Shown: one piece after another, positions 18,140 to 27,783 of the stretch
Layout: every line of letters starts with the position of its first letter
How positions within the stretch are numbered: the first letter of the stretch is position 1
From: Algoriphagus sp.
Lineage (GTDB): Bacteria > Bacteroidota > Bacteroidia > Cytophagales > Cyclobacteriaceae
Direction: 5' to 3'
Assembly (NCBI GenBank): GCA_029945945.1
Contig: JAQSDM010000009.1
Coordinates: 434,001-498,000 of the forward strand
Length of the DNA: 64,000 nt
The notes under the pieces: model-generated
What the model was told of the DNA's origin: nothing
The model's input: the letters and a program-made list of their open reading frames with translations, nothing else
The model's database searches: none
Program-made: the position numbers and the translations under genes

Positions 18140-19373
18140 GTATTTGATCTTTTCAGTCCTTTTACTACAACTTATTTTGATTGTACTCTTTTTCCTTCGG
18201 AAAGGAAAAGATCAGGAAAAAGCTCTTTTGCAGGAAGAATTGGCCAGAATGAGCAAGGAGCTAAACCAAGCCCTGGCGGAAAGCAGGAAAGAATCCAATG
18301 AAAGTCTGACTTCCCAATTTCGCTTAATTTTTGACAATCTCAGAGCTACTTCCAAAGATCAAAATGATGCGCTGAAATCATTCGGGGAGGTTTTCCGGAC
18401 CAATGTTCAGGACTTCAATATGCTGCAGCGGGAGAAATTTACCGAGCTCAATCGCCGTCAGGAGGAATTGATGAAAGTGACCGAACTCCGACTCGAAAAG
18501 ATCAGGGAAACTGTCGATGAAAAACTGCAAAAGACACTGGAAACCCGATTGGGGCAATCTTTTGAAATGGTCAGCAATCACCTTCAGGCTGTGCAAAAAG
18601 GCTTGGGAGAGATGCAAATACTTGCCAACGGAGTGGGGGATTTGAAGCGGGTGCTCAGCAATGTCAAAAGTCGTGGGGTGCTTGGCGAATATCAGCTTCA
18701 GGCGATTTTGGAAAATCTGCTGACTTCCGAACAATATGTGCTGAACGCATCAGTCGGGAATGGAAGTCGGGAACGTGTGGAATTCGCAGTGAAAATGCCC
18801 GGTCAGGATGAGCCGGTTTTGCTTCCTATTGATTCAAAATTTCCTCAGGAATCGTATTTAAGACTGGTCGATGCCTACGACAAAGCGGATAAGGTGCAGA
18901 TTGATTTTTACCATGCGGAACTGGTCAAAGCCATCAAAAAAGCGGCTCAGGATATTCAGAAAAAATACATCAATCCGCCACATACGACGGATTTTGCGAT
19001 TCTGTTTTTACCGGTGGAAAGTCTTTATGCAGAGATTCTCCGTGAACCAGGGCTTTCCCAGCAGATTCAGCAGGATTATAAAGTAATGGTGACGGGGCCA
19101 ACCACGCTTTCTGCGATCTTAAACAGTCTTCAGATGGGATTCAGAACTTTAGCTATTCAAAAGAGAAGCTCTGAAGTATGGCAAATTCTGGGAGCGATCA
19201 AGACCGAATTTGGGAAGTTTGGCGAGTTGATTGAACGCACACAGAAAAAACTGAGTGAGGCAAATTCAGAATTGGACAAACTTGTCGGGGCCCGTACACG
19301 AGCAATTCAACGAAAATTAAAAGATGTTCAGGAACTTCCGGAGGGACAGAGTTCAAAGCTTTTGGATGAATAG
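18129..19373 (+). CDS. rmuC: DNA recombination protein RmuC-like
   Basis: 414 residues: N-terminal transmembrane helix (about 5-22), a long coiled coil (about 27-165, LQEELARMSKELNQALAESRKE and on), then the RmuC nuclease-like domain. The domain contains GDLKRVLSNVKSRGVLGEYQL, LPIDSKFPQESYLRL and FLPVESLYAEILREPGL. E. coli RmuC limits recombination at inverted repeats; the domain belongs to the PD-(D/E)xK-like group. It overlaps the hydrolase gene by 11 nt, so the two are coupled, although no functional link is obvious. Confidence 0.94.
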   Translation: MQIEYLIFSVLLLQLILIVLFFLRKGKDQEKALLQEELARMSKELNQALAESRKESNESLTSQFRLIFDNLRATSKDQNDALKSFGEVFRTNVQDFNMLQREKFTELNRRQEELMKVTELRLEKIRETVDEKLQKTLETRLGQSFEMVSNHLQAVQKGLGEMQILANGVGDLKRVLSNVKSRGVLGEYQLQAILENLLTSEQYVLNASVGNGSRERVEFAVKMPGQDEPVLLPIDSKFPQESYLRLVDAYDKADKVQIDFYHAELVKAIKKAAQDIQKKYINPPHTTDFAILFLPVESLYAEILREPGLSQQIQQDYKVMVTGPTTLSAILNSLQMGFRTLAIQKRSSEVWQILGAIKTEFGKFGELIERTQKKLSEANSELDKLVGARTRAIQRKLKDVQELPEGQSSKLLDE

Positions 19374-19503
19374 GAGAGATGAATTGATTGAATGAGAAAA
19401 AAATCAAGCCTTTTTGAAGTTGATTCTAGAGTTGATTTTTTACCTTTTCTTCCTCAAGCAAAAAAGAAATGCCTTATTCGCTGATAGCCATTCAATAAGG
19501 TGC

Positions 19504-19511
19504 TAGTTTTG
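19504..19511 (+). promoter_or_regulatory. Bacteroidetes-type -7 box ahead of trkA
   Basis: TAGTTTTG matches the TAnnTTTG -7 consensus; it lies 30 nt upstream of the trkA ATG. No clear -33 TTTG at ideal spacing. Confidence 0.5.
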
Positions 19512-19540
19512 CCAAAATTTGAATCACCTGAATTACCTCT

Positions 19541-20887
19541 ATGGGGATGAATATTGTGATTGCCGGCGCCGGGGACATGGGTTACCACCTTGCTGAGCAA
19601 TTAAGTTACGACAACAAAGACATCACACTTATTGATACGGATCGGGAAGTGCTGGATTATGTTTCTTCCAAGCTTGATGTATTGACCGTTCAAGGTGATG
19701 CTACCTCATTTGAAGTTCTCCAAAAGGCCAATGTTTCCCGTGCAAGCATGGTTTTGGCTGTTACTACTTCCGAAAAAACAAACATTGTTACCGCAGTTCT
19801 TGCCAAGCAATTGGGAGCAAAGCGCGTGATGGCACGGGTACGAAATCACTCGTATCTGAGTGAGGAAAACATGCCTTATTTCAAGAATTTGGGAATTGAC
19901 AACCTGATTTCTCCGACGATGCTATGCAGCAGGGAAATCTACAATATGATCGAAAACTCCAGTTTCACCGAGGTTTTTGATTTTGGAGGGGGGAAATTGA
20001 ACATCGTGGGAATCACCCTCGATCAAACCAACCCTTTGGTAAACCAGCGAATCATGGATACCAAATCCAATCCAATTTTTGAAGATATCCGGATTATTGC
20101 GATAGTCAGAGATCAAAAAACTATCATTCCAAAAGGCAATACCATCATCCGTAATAACGATCACGTGTTTTTTATTTCCAACAAGAAAAACACAGAAAGT
20201 ATCCTGGAAGTCCTGGGTCAGGAGAAAGTGGTTATCAAAAATGTGATGATTATCGGCGGCGATGATATGGCAGTGACCACAGCTTTGAGGTTGCAGGATA
20301 AATTCAGAGTGACCCTTGTAAATAGAGACAAGGAACGATGCAAATGGCTGGCTGAGCATTTGCATAATACATTGATAATCAATGGGGATTATAAAAATGT
20401 TGAATTATTAATTGAAGAAGGTTTGGAGCAGATGGATGCATTCCTTGCTCTAACTGAATCCTCAGAAACCAATATTATAGCCAGCTTAACTGCGAAAAAT
20501 CACGGTGTTTACAAGACAATTGCCCACGTGGATACCCGTGAATACATCCATATTTCGCATAGTATCGGAGTGGATTCTTTGATCAACAAAAAGCTTGTAG
20601 CAGCGAATGAAATCTCCCGATTTTTGAAAAAAGGAACAGTAGATGCGATTTCGGGGATTTACGGAGTTGATGCTGAATTTATCCAATACAGTGTCAACAA
20701 AGTCAATAGGTTGACAAAACATCCACTCAAAGAGATGCATTTTCCTGATACTGCAATTGTTGCCGGTGTGATTCGCGGAGATGAAGTCTATATTCCTGAT
20801 GGTGATTTCCAACTTCAGATTGACGATAAAGCAATCGTTTTGGCACTTCCTGAAGCCAGGAACTTACTGGAAAAAATCTTTCATTAA
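19541..20887 (+). CDS. trkA: Trk potassium uptake regulatory subunit TrkA
   Basis: 448 residues; a second ATG two codons downstream (19547) could also be used. Two RCK modules: TrkA_N Rossmann (MNIVIAGAGDMGYHLAEQL, acidic end LIDTD) with TrkA_C, repeated in the second half (VMIIGGDDMAVTTALRL, then TrkA_C to the end). TrkA is the cytoplasmic NAD(H)/ATP-binding ring gating TrkH. It is followed after 2 nt by trkH, giving a classical two-gene operon. Confidence 0.97.
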   Translation: MGMNIVIAGAGDMGYHLAEQLSYDNKDITLIDTDREVLDYVSSKLDVLTVQGDATSFEVLQKANVSRASMVLAVTTSEKTNIVTAVLAKQLGAKRVMARVRNHSYLSEENMPYFKNLGIDNLISPTMLCSREIYNMIENSSFTEVFDFGGGKLNIVGITLDQTNPLVNQRIMDTKSNPIFEDIRIIAIVRDQKTIIPKGNTIIRNNDHVFFISNKKNTESILEVLGQEKVVIKNVMIIGGDDMAVTTALRLQDKFRVTLVNRDKERCKWLAEHLHNTLIINGDYKNVELLIEEGLEQMDAFLALTESSETNIIASLTAKNHGVYKTIAHVDTREYIHISHSIGVDSLINKKLVAANEISRFLKKGTVDAISGIYGVDAEFIQYSVNKVNRLTKHPLKEMHFPDTAIVAGVIRGDEVYIPDGDFQLQIDDKAIVLALPEARNLLEKIFH

Positions 20888-20889
20888 GA

Positions 20890-22338
20890 ATGATTCATTT
20901 TAAGGAAATAGCTAAAATTCTCGGGGTGCTCTTGGTATTGATTGCCTTGTTGATGCTGCCGGGAGCTGCAATTTCAGTTTTTTACGAGGAGACTCCCTGG
21001 CCGATTCTGACTTCTGCAGTGATCACCTTGATCGTTGGAGTCACTTTGTTCTTATCTTTTTCCAAAGAGGATCGAAACATCAGAAAAAGGGAAGGCTACC
21101 TGATTGTTGCTTTGAGTTGGGTTTTTATGGTCGGATTTGGACTGCTGCCTTTCTTTTTCAGTGAAGAGGTGGTCACTTTCGAAGATGCACTTTTTGAAAC
21201 AGTTTCAGGGTTTACCACCACCGGCGCAACTATTTTGACAGATATAGAGGCTTTGCCAAAAGGGTTGTTGTTTTGGAGAAGTATGACTCACTGGATTGGC
21301 GGATTGGGAATTATTGTACTGACAGTTGCCATTTTTCCGCTTTTGGGAATTGGCGGAATTGAGCTTTTTGTGGCTGAATCTCCGGGGCCGACTTCCGATA
21401 AGGTTCATCCAAGAATATCAGAAACAGCAAAGCGATTGTGGTATATCTATATTGGATTGACAGTCGCAGCGGCATTGCTCTTTTGGGCTGGCGGAATGAC
21501 ACTTTTTGATGCGGTTAATCATTCACTGGCGACTTTGGCTACTGGTGGATTTTCCACCAAGAATGCCAGTATGGCTTTTTACGATTCGGCCTTTATTCAA
21601 TACACAGCGATATTCTTTATGTTTTTGGCAGGGACCAACTTCACCGTGATTTACTTTGCGGTGGTAGGTAAATTCAAGAATGTACTGCGAAGTGACGAAT
21701 TCAGGGTTTACACCGTTTCTCTGATCCTGATCGCTGTGGCGCTGACTATTCCGATCTATAACAATGGGAGCGATGACTTGGAGCTCTCATTCAGAAATTC
21801 ACTTTTTCAGGTGGTTTCCCTGGTGACTACAACGGGTTTTATTTCGGATGACTACACCCAATATGGAGAAGGAGTCACTTATAGTTTCTTTTTGTTACTT
21901 TTTTTGGGAGCGTGCGCAGGATCAACTGCCGGCGGGATCAAATTTGTGAGGCATCTCACTTTCATCAAAAACTCCTGGCTTGAATTCAAGCGGCTCGTTC
22001 ACCCAAGAGCTGTGGTTCCGTTGATGATCAATGGGGATCGGGTTACGGGCAGAATTATCACCCATATCATGAACTTCCTTCTGCTTTATCTTCTGACGTT
22101 TGTGATGGGTTCATTGGTGCTGACCATCATGGGGTATGATATTCTGACCTCATTGGGGGCTGTGGCCACTACTTTGGGAAATGTTGGTCCCGGAATCGGA
22201 AAGGTAGGTCCGGTAGATAACTTCGCCTTTTTCTCCCCAGCAGCAAAGATTTTCCTGTCCTTCATTATGCTTTTGGGAAGACTGGAATTATTTACAATTC
22301 TGATTCTTTTCACGCCGTTTTTCTGGAGAGCGAATTAA
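20890..22338 (+). CDS. trkH: Trk potassium uptake channel subunit TrkH
   Basis: 482 residues with about ten to twelve membrane segments and four pore-loop repeats carrying filter glycines: VSGFTTTGATIL, LATGGFSTKNAS, VTTTGFISDDY and TTLGNVGPGIG. GACAGSTAGGIKFVR is the typical intramembrane loop region. It imports K+ under control of the adjacent TrkA. The stop overlaps the stop of the convergent helicase gene by 4 nt. Confidence 0.97.
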   Translation: MIHFKEIAKILGVLLVLIALLMLPGAAISVFYEETPWPILTSAVITLIVGVTLFLSFSKEDRNIRKREGYLIVALSWVFMVGFGLLPFFFSEEVVTFEDALFETVSGFTTTGATILTDIEALPKGLLFWRSMTHWIGGLGIIVLTVAIFPLLGIGGIELFVAESPGPTSDKVHPRISETAKRLWYIYIGLTVAAALLFWAGGMTLFDAVNHSLATLATGGFSTKNASMAFYDSAFIQYTAIFFMFLAGTNFTVIYFAVVGKFKNVLRSDEFRVYTVSLILIAVALTIPIYNNGSDDLELSFRNSLFQVVSLVTTTGFISDDYTQYGEGVTYSFFLLLFLGACAGSTAGGIKFVRHLTFIKNSWLEFKRLVHPRAVVPLMINGDRVTGRIITHIMNFLLLYLLTFVMGSLVLTIMGYDILTSLGAVATTLGNVGPGIGKVGPVDNFAFFSPAAKIFLSFIMLLGRLELFTILILFTPFFWRAN

Positions 22339-24794
22339 TCCTCTTCCGCAAACTGCGCCTGAATCTTAGCTATTCGATCTTCCAGACTTTCGGATGAAAG
22401 ACTTGCTCTGAGGCGATCCACCATAATTGGAAATGCAAAAGGCGTGAAATGTACAGGATGCCTCACTTCGATTTTCTGTCTATTGATCTTTTGCAAAGCC
22501 AGCATCAGCTTGTCTTTTTCCATTTGCTGATTTATTGCTTCCTCATGGGCTTGTTTGAGCAGAAGATTATCCGGATCATATTGCTCAAATACCTGATAGA
22601 GCAAACTGGAATTTGCCTGGATATGCTTGAAAGTGGTTGGTTTACCCGGATATCCCTGAAAAATCAAACCAGCGATACTGGCAATATCCCTGAATTTCCG
22701 TTTCGTCATTTCGCTTTCATTCACACAATGCCGGATATCTTCCAGGATGTTTTTGGAGGAGAAAAGATCCTCTTCCAGGAGTTCCTCGATGTGAATAGGA
22801 CTATCGGACAGCAGCTCAAACCCGTAATCATTCATCGCGATGCTAAAGCTGAAAGGATAGCTGACTGAAATCCGATAGGCAATCAAGGCGCCCAGAATCT
22901 CATGAACCATCCGTCCTTCAAAAGGATAAAAGAAAATATGATAGCCTTCGCTGGTTCGGTAGGATTCGATCAGAAAAGTGTCCTGATCGGGAATAATGGA
23001 TAGCTTTTGCTGGAGACGGAGAATAGGATGGATGCGCTCCATTTCTTCCGAAATAAAAGTGCCGTGATTTGCCAATTCCAGGATTTCCCTGATTTTCTCC
23101 GCCAGTTTGGAAGTCAGTGAAATTCGTCCTCCCATCCAGCTTGGGATATTATTGGTTTTCTTTTCTGAAAGCCTCACATATGCACTCAGTTCTTTGATTT
23201 GGAGGAGTTCCAGATTCCTTCCTGCGAAAAAGAAACGATCCCCGATCTTCATTTTCGATATGAAATATTCCTCAACCATCCCAAGGTAACCCCCGGATTT
23301 GAACTTCACTTTCAGCATCGGGTCTGAGACAATTGTTCCCATCGATAGCCTGTGCTTCATCGCTATTCTCTTGTTCGTCACTTTAAATAAGCCATCGGTT
23401 TCATCCCTGCTTACTTTCAGAAATTCCTCATAACTCCCCAGAGAATTTCCTCCTTTTGTAATGAAATCCATCATCCAGTCCATTTCTGAAGGAGTCAGTT
23501 TGGAAAAGGATTGAGTGCGACGAACCACCGGGTAGATTTTCACCGGATCAAAACCCGCCCCAACGGCCAGGGTCACCAGAAATTGGATCAGCACATCGTA
23601 AGGGAGAACCGGCGGAAACTGAGATTCCATCTCATCATGCTCGATTGCATCCCGAATAGCAGCAGCTTCGATCAGCTCGAGCGCATTGGTCGGGACAAAG
23701 AAAATTTCCGAAGGCATTCCCGGCTGATGTCCTGCTCTTCCTGCCCGCTGCACAAATCTGGAAACGCCTTTGGGACTTCCCACCTGAATCACCCGATCCA
23801 CCGGTCGAAAGTCAACGCCCAGATCAAGACTTGAGGTGCAGACAACCAATTTCAGCTTTCCCTCATGCAGTGCTTGCTCCACCCAACTTCGGACAGTCAT
23901 ATCGAGCGAACCATGATGCATGGCGATCCAGCCTGACCATTCCGGTTTGGCTTCCAGGATTTTCTGGTACCAAATCTCCGTTTGGGATCTTGTATTGGTG
24001 AAAAGCAGAACAGAATTTCCGGCTTCAATGATGGGAATCACCTTGTCAAGCATCCGAATTCCCAAGTGACCTGACCAGGGATATTTTTCTATTTCATCCG
24101 GATAAACCGAGTGAAGTATGATTTGCTTTTCGATTTCTGCTTTGACAATATGGACTGGAAGATCATGACCGAGCAAAGCTTTCGCAGCTTCTTCCAGATT
24201 TCCAATCGTCGCCGAAATCGCCCACCTTCGAAAAGTTGACGGGCAAATTGACTGAATGTACTCCAGCGCCAACTGTACTTGCACGCCACGCTTATTTCCC
24301 ACCAACTCATGCCACTCGTCAACGACAATGGCCCGCACACTTTGGAAAAGTTTGGAATGATCTTTCTGAGAGATCAGGATATGGAGCGTTTCAGGAGTGG
24401 TGATCAGACATTCCGGTGGTCGGCGCTTCATAGCCGCGCGGGTTTTGGCATCGGTATCTCCATTTCGGACAGCCACTTGCCAGGGAAGTCCGATCACGTT
24501 GCAGACTTCCTGCATTGCTTTTTGGATGTCTTGTGCCAAAGCCCGGAGCGGAGTCACCCATATCAATTGGATACCCTTGTTTTGAGGCTTTTGCCAGATA
24601 TCAGGATGGTTTTGGATGTATTCCAAAATCACCGGAAACCAGAGCGCAAAGGTTTTACCGGAGCCGGTAGGAGCGTTGAGCAAGCCTGATTTTCCATCCA
24701 AAAAATCCTTCCAGGCCTGAATCTGAAACGGAAATGGTTTCCAGCCTTTCTTCTGAAAGTACTCAAGCCCAATGTCAATTCTTTTATCCTCCAT
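22335..24794 (-). CDS. Ligase-associated DEXH-box helicase (Lhr-like)
   Basis: 819 residues: superfamily 2 helicase with Walker A NAPTGSGKTFALWFP, DEWH box (VVDEWHEL), motif III SAT (WAISATIGN) and motif VI QRAGRAGHQPG, followed by the Lhr-type winged-helix and beta regions. It matches the group found next to bacterial ATP-dependent ligases (TIGR04121, as I recall). It overlaps the upstream ligase gene by 11 nt. Predicted role: 3'-5' DNA unwinding during repair with the ligase. The exonuclease and phosphoesterase genes that often complete this module are not adjacent. Confidence 0.92.
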   Translation of the reverse strand: MEDKRIDIGLEYFQKKGWKPFPFQIQAWKDFLDGKSGLLNAPTGSGKTFALWFPVILEYIQNHPDIWQKPQNKGIQLIWVTPLRALAQDIQKAMQEVCNVIGLPWQVAVRNGDTDAKTRAAMKRRPPECLITTPETLHILISQKDHSKLFQSVRAIVVDEWHELVGNKRGVQVQLALEYIQSICPSTFRRWAISATIGNLEEAAKALLGHDLPVHIVKAEIEKQIILHSVYPDEIEKYPWSGHLGIRMLDKVIPIIEAGNSVLLFTNTRSQTEIWYQKILEAKPEWSGWIAMHHGSLDMTVRSWVEQALHEGKLKLVVCTSSLDLGVDFRPVDRVIQVGSPKGVSRFVQRAGRAGHQPGMPSEIFFVPTNALELIEAAAIRDAIEHDEMESQFPPVLPYDVLIQFLVTLAVGAGFDPVKIYPVVRRTQSFSKLTPSEMDWMMDFITKGGNSLGSYEEFLKVSRDETDGLFKVTNKRIAMKHRLSMGTIVSDPMLKVKFKSGGYLGMVEEYFISKMKIGDRFFFAGRNLELLQIKELSAYVRLSEKKTNNIPSWMGGRISLTSKLAEKIREILELANHGTFISEEMERIHPILRLQQKLSIIPDQDTFLIESYRTSEGYHIFFYPFEGRMVHEILGALIAYRISVSYPFSFSIAMNDYGFELLSDSPIHIEELLEEDLFSSKNILEDIRHCVNESEMTKRKFRDIASIAGLIFQGYPGKPTTFKHIQANSSLLYQVFEQYDPDNLLLKQAHEEAINQQMEKDKLMLALQKINRQKIEVRHPVHFTPFAFPIMVDRLRASLSSESLEDRIAKIQAQFAEED

Positions 24795-26376
24795 ACTGTT
24801 TCAGCAAGTCTTTCAGGTCCTGCAAGGTATTCGCTTCCCAGGCAGGTTTGTCTTTCCTCCATCGCAATATTCGTGGAAAACGAAGTGCAATTCCACTCTT
24901 GTGACGGGGACTGTCCTGAATTCCTTCGAAAGCAATCTCAAAGACCAATTCAGCCTTGACTGTCCGCACTGGGCCGAATTTTTCCCGGGTATTCTTTTTT
25001 ACAAACTGATCCACTTCCTGCATTTCTGCATCCGTTAACCCGGAATATGCTTTTGCAAAAGGAACGAGATTTTCTCCATCCCAAACCGCAAACGTATAAT
25101 CGCTGTAGAGGTCAGCTCTCCGGCCATGACCTTTTTGAGCGTAAATCATCACCCCATCAATCGTGAGCGGTTCGATCTTCCATTTCCACCAACTTCCCCG
25201 CTTCCTTCCGGTTTCATAGGCAGAATCTACATGCTTCAGCATTAATCCTTCCGCCAGTTCGATCCTCGAGTTTCTTCGGATTTCGGTGTATTCTGACCAG
25301 GAAGTAAGATTAATTGTTTTTGAAATTTCCAGATTTGGATGGGAGGTTTTGGAGTAAAGTTCCTCCAGGATTGCTCGTCTTTGTCTCAAGCCGATAGCAC
25401 GAATATCCTTTCCCTCGTATTCTAAAATATCATAGGCCAAAAGGCTGACTGGAGCCTCTGAAAGGATTTTTTTACTCAGATTTTTTCTACCGATTCGAGT
25501 TTGGAGAAGGCCAAAAGGCAGGGGTTTTCCATGCTGGAAGGTGATGATTTCTCCATCCAGGACAGTTCCGTCAGGCAAGTTTTTTCCCAAGTCCATCAAT
25601 TCTGGAAATTTCTCATTGACCAATTCCTCACCTCGGCTCCAAATGAAAGTTTCTCCTGCTCTGCGAATCAATTGACCCCGAATCCCGTCCCATTTCCATT
25701 CCACCTGCCATTCGTCAGGATGTCCCATTTCTTCAGGTTCTTTTTCCAAAGGATGAGCAAGGAAAAACGGATAAGGTTTGGAGATATCCTGTTTGCTTTC
25801 ACCCTGATCGAAAAGAGAAGAAAAGCTGATTTGCTCAGGATTCCAGTTTCCCATAAGGGCATGCGCGATGGATGATTTGTCCCGGTTGAGATGAGTTGCG
25901 AGGGCATTCGTAATCAGGCTTTGGCTGACGCCTATTCTGAAACCGCCGGTGATGATTTTATTGAAAATGAACCGTTCTGTTTGATTTAATTGTGACCAGG
26001 CTTCCAGGATTTGAGCTTTTTTCGACTCGTCATCCAGTTTTTCAAGTTGAGAAAGGAAGCTGATCCAATCAGAGAGATTCCTGTCTATAGTTGAGGTCGG
26101 AAGAGGAAGAAGCAGAGAAATTGTCTCCGCCAAATCACCGACGCTGTGGTAGCATTCGTCAAACAACCAATCCGGAATTCCGGCCATTTGCTGGCACCAT
26201 TCCCGAAGTTGCCGGGTGGAAATCTGGCGCTTTGGCCGGCGATGAGTGAAAATTGCAATTGCCCAAACTTTGTCTGAGTCAGCTGCTTTTGCAAAAAACT
26301 CGCCCAAAGCCTCAAGTTTGTCCGAAGTTTTGTTGGATTGGTCAAGGCTGGTAATCAATTCTGCGAATTCCTTCAT
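24784..26376 (-). CDS. ATP-dependent DNA ligase of the ligase-associated repair module
   Basis: 530 residues: an N-terminal DNA-binding domain (1-200), the adenylation domain with motif I KWDGIRGQ (Lys in VEWKWDGIRG), motif III/IIIa LDGEIITF, motif IV EGLMLKH and motif V WWKWKIEPLTIDGVMIYA, then an OB-fold. This is the bacterial LigB/LigC-like ATP ligase class (TIGR04120-type), accessory to the NAD-dependent LigA. First gene of the ligase-helicase pair. Confidence 0.93.
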   Translation of the reverse strand: MKEFAELITSLDQSNKTSDKLEALGEFFAKAADSDKVWAIAIFTHRRPKRQISTRQLREWCQQMAGIPDWLFDECYHSVGDLAETISLLLPLPTSTIDRNLSDWISFLSQLEKLDDESKKAQILEAWSQLNQTERFIFNKIITGGFRIGVSQSLITNALATHLNRDKSSIAHALMGNWNPEQISFSSLFDQGESKQDISKPYPFFLAHPLEKEPEEMGHPDEWQVEWKWDGIRGQLIRRAGETFIWSRGEELVNEKFPELMDLGKNLPDGTVLDGEIITFQHGKPLPFGLLQTRIGRKNLSKKILSEAPVSLLAYDILEYEGKDIRAIGLRQRRAILEELYSKTSHPNLEISKTINLTSWSEYTEIRRNSRIELAEGLMLKHVDSAYETGRKRGSWWKWKIEPLTIDGVMIYAQKGHGRRADLYSDYTFAVWDGENLVPFAKAYSGLTDAEMQEVDQFVKKNTREKFGPVRTVKAELVFEIAFEGIQDSPRHKSGIALRFPRILRWRKDKPAWEANTLQDLKDLLKQYGG

Positions 26377-26505
26377 GTTGCTTTAACACAAAAAAGACTT
26401 TGTGTGATACAAGTCATCTGGTTTTGTCAGTTGGATTGATAATTTTAGGAAAGAATTGAACAGGATCAAAAACCTATTCGTTATTGACTTCAAAACCTGC
26501 CAGCT

Positions 26506-27018
26506 ATGAAAAAGTTGATCTTTGGACTGATTATTTCTTTGGGATTTTGGTCTTGCGCTGAGCAAGAGCCCGATAAATATACCGGTCAAAAACTGGAGTT
26601 TGAGTTATTCAAATCAAGCGACTTTAACTATTCCGGAAATCTATCAGTAAATGAGTTAACCGGTGGAGATCTCGAATTCATTATTCAATTGGATGGAGCA
26701 AAAAGCTCCGATGGATATGTGTTTCCTGCTCACCTTCATTTTGGAGGTTACGACGAAGCAGATGCTCCAATTGCATATCTGCTCAATTCAATTACTGCAA
26801 AAGATTTGAAAAGTGTCACTGTTTTGGGTCAGCTTTCTGATGGAACCAAATTGGATTTCGAAGCGATGAAAGCCTTTGACGGACATGTCAAAGTTCATCT
26901 TGCCAACGATGGCCCCGATTATGGAGTGATCCTGGTAGCAGGTAATGTCGGAGGTAACTTATCAAGCGAGGCAAGCTTTGACCCGAGCAAGATTGCTGTT
27001 TGCGGAAAGAGTTATTGA
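26506..27018 (+). CDS. CHRD-like lipoprotein
   Basis: 170 residues with lipoprotein signal (KKLIFGLIISLGFWSCAEQ, lipidation Cys at residue 17). The globular part resembles a diverged CHRD domain: FPAHLHFGGYDEADAPIAYLL, then FDGHVKVHLANDGPDYGVILVAGNVGGN, with conserved His in the HLHFG and HVKVH strands. CHRD proteins are extracytoplasmic and of poorly defined function. It is monocistronic, with a strong terminator about 110 nt downstream. The family call is by resemblance only. Confidence 0.7.
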   Translation: MKKLIFGLIISLGFWSCAEQEPDKYTGQKLEFELFKSSDFNYSGNLSVNELTGGDLEFIIQLDGAKSSDGYVFPAHLHFGGYDEADAPIAYLLNSITAKDLKSVTVLGQLSDGTKLDFEAMKAFDGHVKVHLANDGPDYGVILVAGNVGGNLSSEASFDPSKIAVCGKSY

Positions 27019-27126
27019 GAAAAGCCCATAGTCGATAGACCACAGTCCACAGCTGGTGGAATTGAGCTTCAAGCACCAAATCAAATAACAGAACATGAAA
27101 CCAGAAAATACATTCTATTAAATGGG

Positions 27127-27155
27127 AAAAGGCAGCCAATTGGCTGCCTTTTTTA
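27127..27155. terminator. Strong bidirectional terminator
   Basis: A perfect 13-bp inverted repeat at 27127-27152 (GGCAGCC / GGCTGCC core flanked by A4 and T4) lies between convergent genes. The T-run continues to 27154 on the plus strand. Confidence 0.9.
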
Positions 27156-27173
27156 TTGTCTCTGGTAATAAAC

Positions 27174-27773
27174 TTAATTTATCACAAGTGGAAAATTAAT
27201 ATCCAAGTCAGACTCTCCGCCGGCTTGTTCGTAGTTTTGGAAATTAGGGTTGTTTGCTCCCGGATAGCTTTTATTCAGATCATGGCGAAGGATTACTCGC
27301 ATTGTTGCATTATTGAATCCCGGAGAAGCTGCTACGGTTACTTTCGTTCTTAAGCCAATTAACTGACCACTTGCATCATCATATGCGATAGTTAGCGGAG
27401 GTGAACCTACGAAGGCAGTACCCAAAAAATAGAATTGATGGGCATCGCCCTCAGCAAGGATTTCCGAAGTGATATCCTCATTTGCTATGGCATTGGCAAC
27501 GGTGATTTCCATTCTGTATGTCTTTCCTTTGATCAAATTCACAGGTTCAATTGTCGGAGCAGTTCCTAATTCGATTCCTTGGGGATCCGAAGCCTTGAAA
27601 GAAATTTTGGTTCCAATTGGATCTCCTGTGGCATTTAACTCAGTGAAAGAGAGAGTCACATCAGTGATTACCTCTTCTTCGTTTTCCATTACCGGATCTT
27701 CGCTTTCGCAAGAAGCAAAAGCAAAAGTTGCCAAAGCAAGTGCATAAAAAGGAAGTCTTTTAACAGTGTACAT
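27174..27773 (-). CDS. Lipoprotein partner of TonB-dependent receptor
   Basis: 199 residues from ATG 27773; the frame is open further to 27830 inside the receptor gene. The lipoprotein signal is MYTVKRLPFYALALATFAFASCE with the lipidation Cys in FASCE. The mature part is beta-rich with no family I recognise (KGKTYRMEITVANAIANEDITSEIL, then DGDAHQFYFLGTAF-type and RHDLNKSYPGANNPNF segments). It starts 10 nt after the receptor stop, so it is a receptor-coupled surface or periplasmic lipoprotein by context. It ends just before a shared terminator. Confidence 0.72.
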   Translation of the reverse strand: MYTVKRLPFYALALATFAFASCESEDPVMENEEEVITDVTLSFTELNATGDPIGTKISFKASDPQGIELGTAPTIEPVNLIKGKTYRMEITVANAIANEDITSEILAEGDAHQFYFLGTAFVGSPPLTIAYDDASGQLIGLRTKVTVAASPGFNNATMRVILRHDLNKSYPGANNPNFQNYEQAGGESDLDINFPLVIN

Positions 27774-27783
27774 AGTTGGATAG

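Noticed and set aside
22449..22868. 139-residue plus-strand ORF
   Set aside because: Antisense shadow of the helicase gene.
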